This document shows, piece by piece, positions 7,740-8,870 of a stretch of 8,870 nt of DNA; positions within the stretch are counted from its first letter, which is position 1; the number at the start of each line of letters is the position of its first letter. A program made the translations under genes and the position numbers. The stretch comes from Actinomycetota bacterium (GTDB lineage: Bacteria; Actinomycetota; Actinomycetes; Nanopelagicales; Nanopelagicaceae). The notes beneath the pieces were generated by a model. The model saw only the letters and a list, made by a program, of their open reading frames with translations, was not told where the DNA came from and ran no database searches. The stretch is from the NCBI GenBank assembly GCA_947457445.1, contig CANGVO010000034.1:1-8870 (forward strand). Reading direction: 5' to 3'.

Positions 7740-8781
7740 AGAAGCCGGAGTAGATATAGACGCCGGCGATCGCGCGGTCGAATTAATGAAAGCGTCGATT
7801 GCTAAAGCATCCCGTCCAGAAGTTATGGGTGGCATTGGTGGATTTGCAGGTTTATTTGATGCCAGCGCGTTAAAGAAAATGAATAAACCTTTACTGGCAA
7901 CTTCTACTGATGGCGTTGGAACTAAAACCGAAATTGCTCGCCAAATGGGAATCTACGACACAATTGGTGAAGACTTAGTTGCAATGGTCGTTGATGATTT
8001 GGTGGTTTGCGGCGCCGAACCTTTGTTTATGACTGATTACATCGCTGTTGGCAAAGTTATTCCAGAACGTATTGCGGATATTGTTAAAGGAATTGCTCGA
8101 GGATGTGAAAAAGCAAATACTGCGCTGATAGGTGGAGAAACTGCCGAACATCCGGGTCTACTCAAAGATGATGAATTTGATATTGCGGGCGCTGCTACTG
8201 GAGTTGTAGATGCTGACAAACAACTTGGCTCTCATCTTGTAAAAGCTGGAGATGTAATCATTGCGATGCCAGCCAGTGGTTTTCATGCAAATGGATATTC
8301 TCTGGTGCGACATATTCTGGCTACACAAAAATTAGATTTGCAGAAGAAATACGATGATCTTGAAAAGACTTTAGGAGAAATACTTTTAACTCCTACAGAG
8401 ATTTATACTCTCGATTGTTTAGCGCTGATAAAAGCGCAGCAAGGAAATCTTCGCACTTTTTCACACATAACCGGTGGTGGTTTGGCTGATAACACTGCAC
8501 GAGTGATTCCTGACGGACTAGTCGCAAAATACGACCGCACTACTTGGGCCCTCCCCAATGAAATGAAATTTATGGCAGATTTTGCAGGTGTTCCGCAGTC
8601 CGATATGGAGCGCACTTGGAATTGTGGCATCGGCATGGTGGCGATCGTCGATGCGGCTATCGCCGACCTGAGCATCAAATCTCTGGCAGCCCGAGGCATG
8701 AAAGCCTGGGTAGCGGGCTCAATTCACGCTCAAAGTGGCCCAGGTGCGGCTACTTTGGAAGGTACCTACCTGACGCGATAA
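7726..8781 (+). CDS. purM: Phosphoribosylformylglycinamidine cyclo-ligase (AIR synthetase)
   Basis: PurM closes the imidazole ring: FGAM plus ATP gives AIR. It uses the product of the PurS/PurQ/PurL complex encoded upstream. It has 351 residues, normal for the family. Motifs in order are MGGIGGFAGLF (34-44), STDGVGTK (60-67), DDLVVCGAEPLFMTDY (90-105), ALIGGETAEHPG (133-144), MPASGFHANGYSL (181-193), LTPTEIY (221-227), HITGGGLADN (247-256) and TWNCGIGM (297-304). These are the conserved ATP-binding and active-site stretches shared with the two halves of PurL. The start ATG 7726 lies in the 3' end of purF and is supported by AAAAGG upstream and by the conserved N-terminus YKEAGVDIDAGDRAVELMK. 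The TAA is at 8779-8781. The gene looks complete, and no clear terminator follows it. Confidence 0.98.
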   Translation: MSTYKEAGVDIDAGDRAVELMKASIAKASRPEVMGGIGGFAGLFDASALKKMNKPLLATSTDGVGTKTEIARQMGIYDTIGEDLVAMVVDDLVVCGAEPLFMTDYIAVGKVIPERIADIVKGIARGCEKANTALIGGETAEHPGLLKDDEFDIAGAATGVVDADKQLGSHLVKAGDVIIAMPASGFHANGYSLVRHILATQKLDLQKKYDDLEKTLGEILLTPTEIYTLDCLALIKAQQGNLRTFSHITGGGLADNTARVIPDGLVAKYDRTTWALPNEMKFMADFAGVPQSDMERTWNCGIGMVAIVDAAIADLSIKSLAARGMKAWVAGSIHAQSGPGAATLEGTYLTR

Positions 8782-8825
8782 CCTACGCGCCTTGAAGAAA
8801 ATAACGTTGGTAAGGAGGTCGCCCA
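8782..8825 (+). other. Largest intergenic gap (44 nt), purM to DUF3073
   Basis: This is the only gap over 18 nt. It holds the strong ribosome binding site at 8812-8818. I see no stem followed by a T-run, so no intrinsic terminator, and no well-spaced -35/-10 pair. TTGAAG at 8792 has no -10 at the right distance. Confidence 0.6.
8812..8818 (+). promoter_or_regulatory. Very strong ribosome binding site for the DUF3073 gene
   Basis: AAGGAGG, within TAAGGAGGT (8811-8819), is a full complement to the 16S rRNA 3' end and lies 7 nt before ATG 8826. It is the strongest such site in the window and suggests high translation of the small downstream gene. Confidence 0.9.
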
Positions 8826-8870
8826 ATGGGTCGCGGCCGTGCAAAAGCTAAGCAGACAAAAGTAGCAAGA
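8826..8870 (+). CDS. DUF3073-type small protein, N-terminal 15 codons; 3' end outside window
   Basis: The visible residues are MGRGRAKAKQTKVAR, which I recognise as the conserved start of the DUF3073 family, small proteins (usually well under 100 residues) widespread in actinobacteria and of unknown function. The stretch is strongly basic (seven Arg/Lys in 15), so contact with nucleic acid is conceivable but unproven. Homologs are often found just downstream of purM, as here. The gene has a perfect ribosome binding site and follows purM by 44 nt, which contains no convincing promoter or terminator, so it may be read from the pur transcript. Only the first 45 nt are present, so length and C-terminal features cannot be judged. 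Confidence 0.85.
   Translation, partial: MGRGRAKAKQTKVAR

Noticed and set aside
924..7773. Two copies of the palindrome GCGATCGC (924-931 and 7766-7773), similar to the cyanobacterial HIP1 repeat, plus many GATCG words
   Set aside because: Only two exact copies occur, both inside coding sequence. The frequent GATCG words follow from common Asp-Arg codon pairs (GAT CGC/CGT), and the genes are actinobacterial, not cyanobacterial.
8772..8791. Possible hairpin after purM (CGCG...CGCG)
   Set aside because: The stem is only about 4 bp with an 8-nt loop, overlaps the purM end and has no T-run, so it is not credible as a terminator.

Overview
The window is one uninterrupted block of de novo purine biosynthesis genes, all on the + strand. 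It starts inside purD and ends 15 codons into a small actinobacterial gene. The order is purD (3' part), purB, purC, purS, purQ, purL, a short SCP-like gene, purF, purM, and the start of a DUF3073 gene. Coding density is close to total: most junctions are 0-18 nt gaps or short overlaps (GTGA, TAATG, ATGA, and a 14-nt overlap). The only gap of any size is 44 nt after purM. There is no stretch over 300 bases without a gene, and I saw no RNA genes, mobile elements, CRISPR or long repeats.

The organism is very probably an actinobacterium. Three things point that way: an SCP-like gene between purL and purF; a DUF3073 protein beginning MGRGRAKAKQTKVAR just after purM; and actinobacterial-type PurB, PurC and PurF sequences. 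By eye the base composition is moderate to AT-leaning (mid-40s percent GC, not counted), unlike high-GC soil actinobacteria. Together with the tight packing this suggests a streamlined aquatic lineage such as the freshwater acI/Nanopelagicales group. That placement is inference.

The encoded enzymes cover most of the route from PRPP to IMP. PurF makes phosphoribosylamine and PurD makes GAR. PurS, PurQ and PurL together form the three-part FGAM synthase. PurM makes AIR, PurC makes SAICAR, and PurB releases fumarate to give AICAR; PurB also acts in AMP synthesis. The GAR transformylase (purN/purT), purE/purK, and purH are not in the window. The layout implies a single polycistronic message with extensive translational coupling. 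Its promoter and any control element would lie upstream of the window.

I found no undescribed multi-gene system. The two least understood items are the 98-residue SCP-like protein between purL and purF and the DUF3073 gene at the right edge. Everything else is an intact, ordinary purine enzyme.
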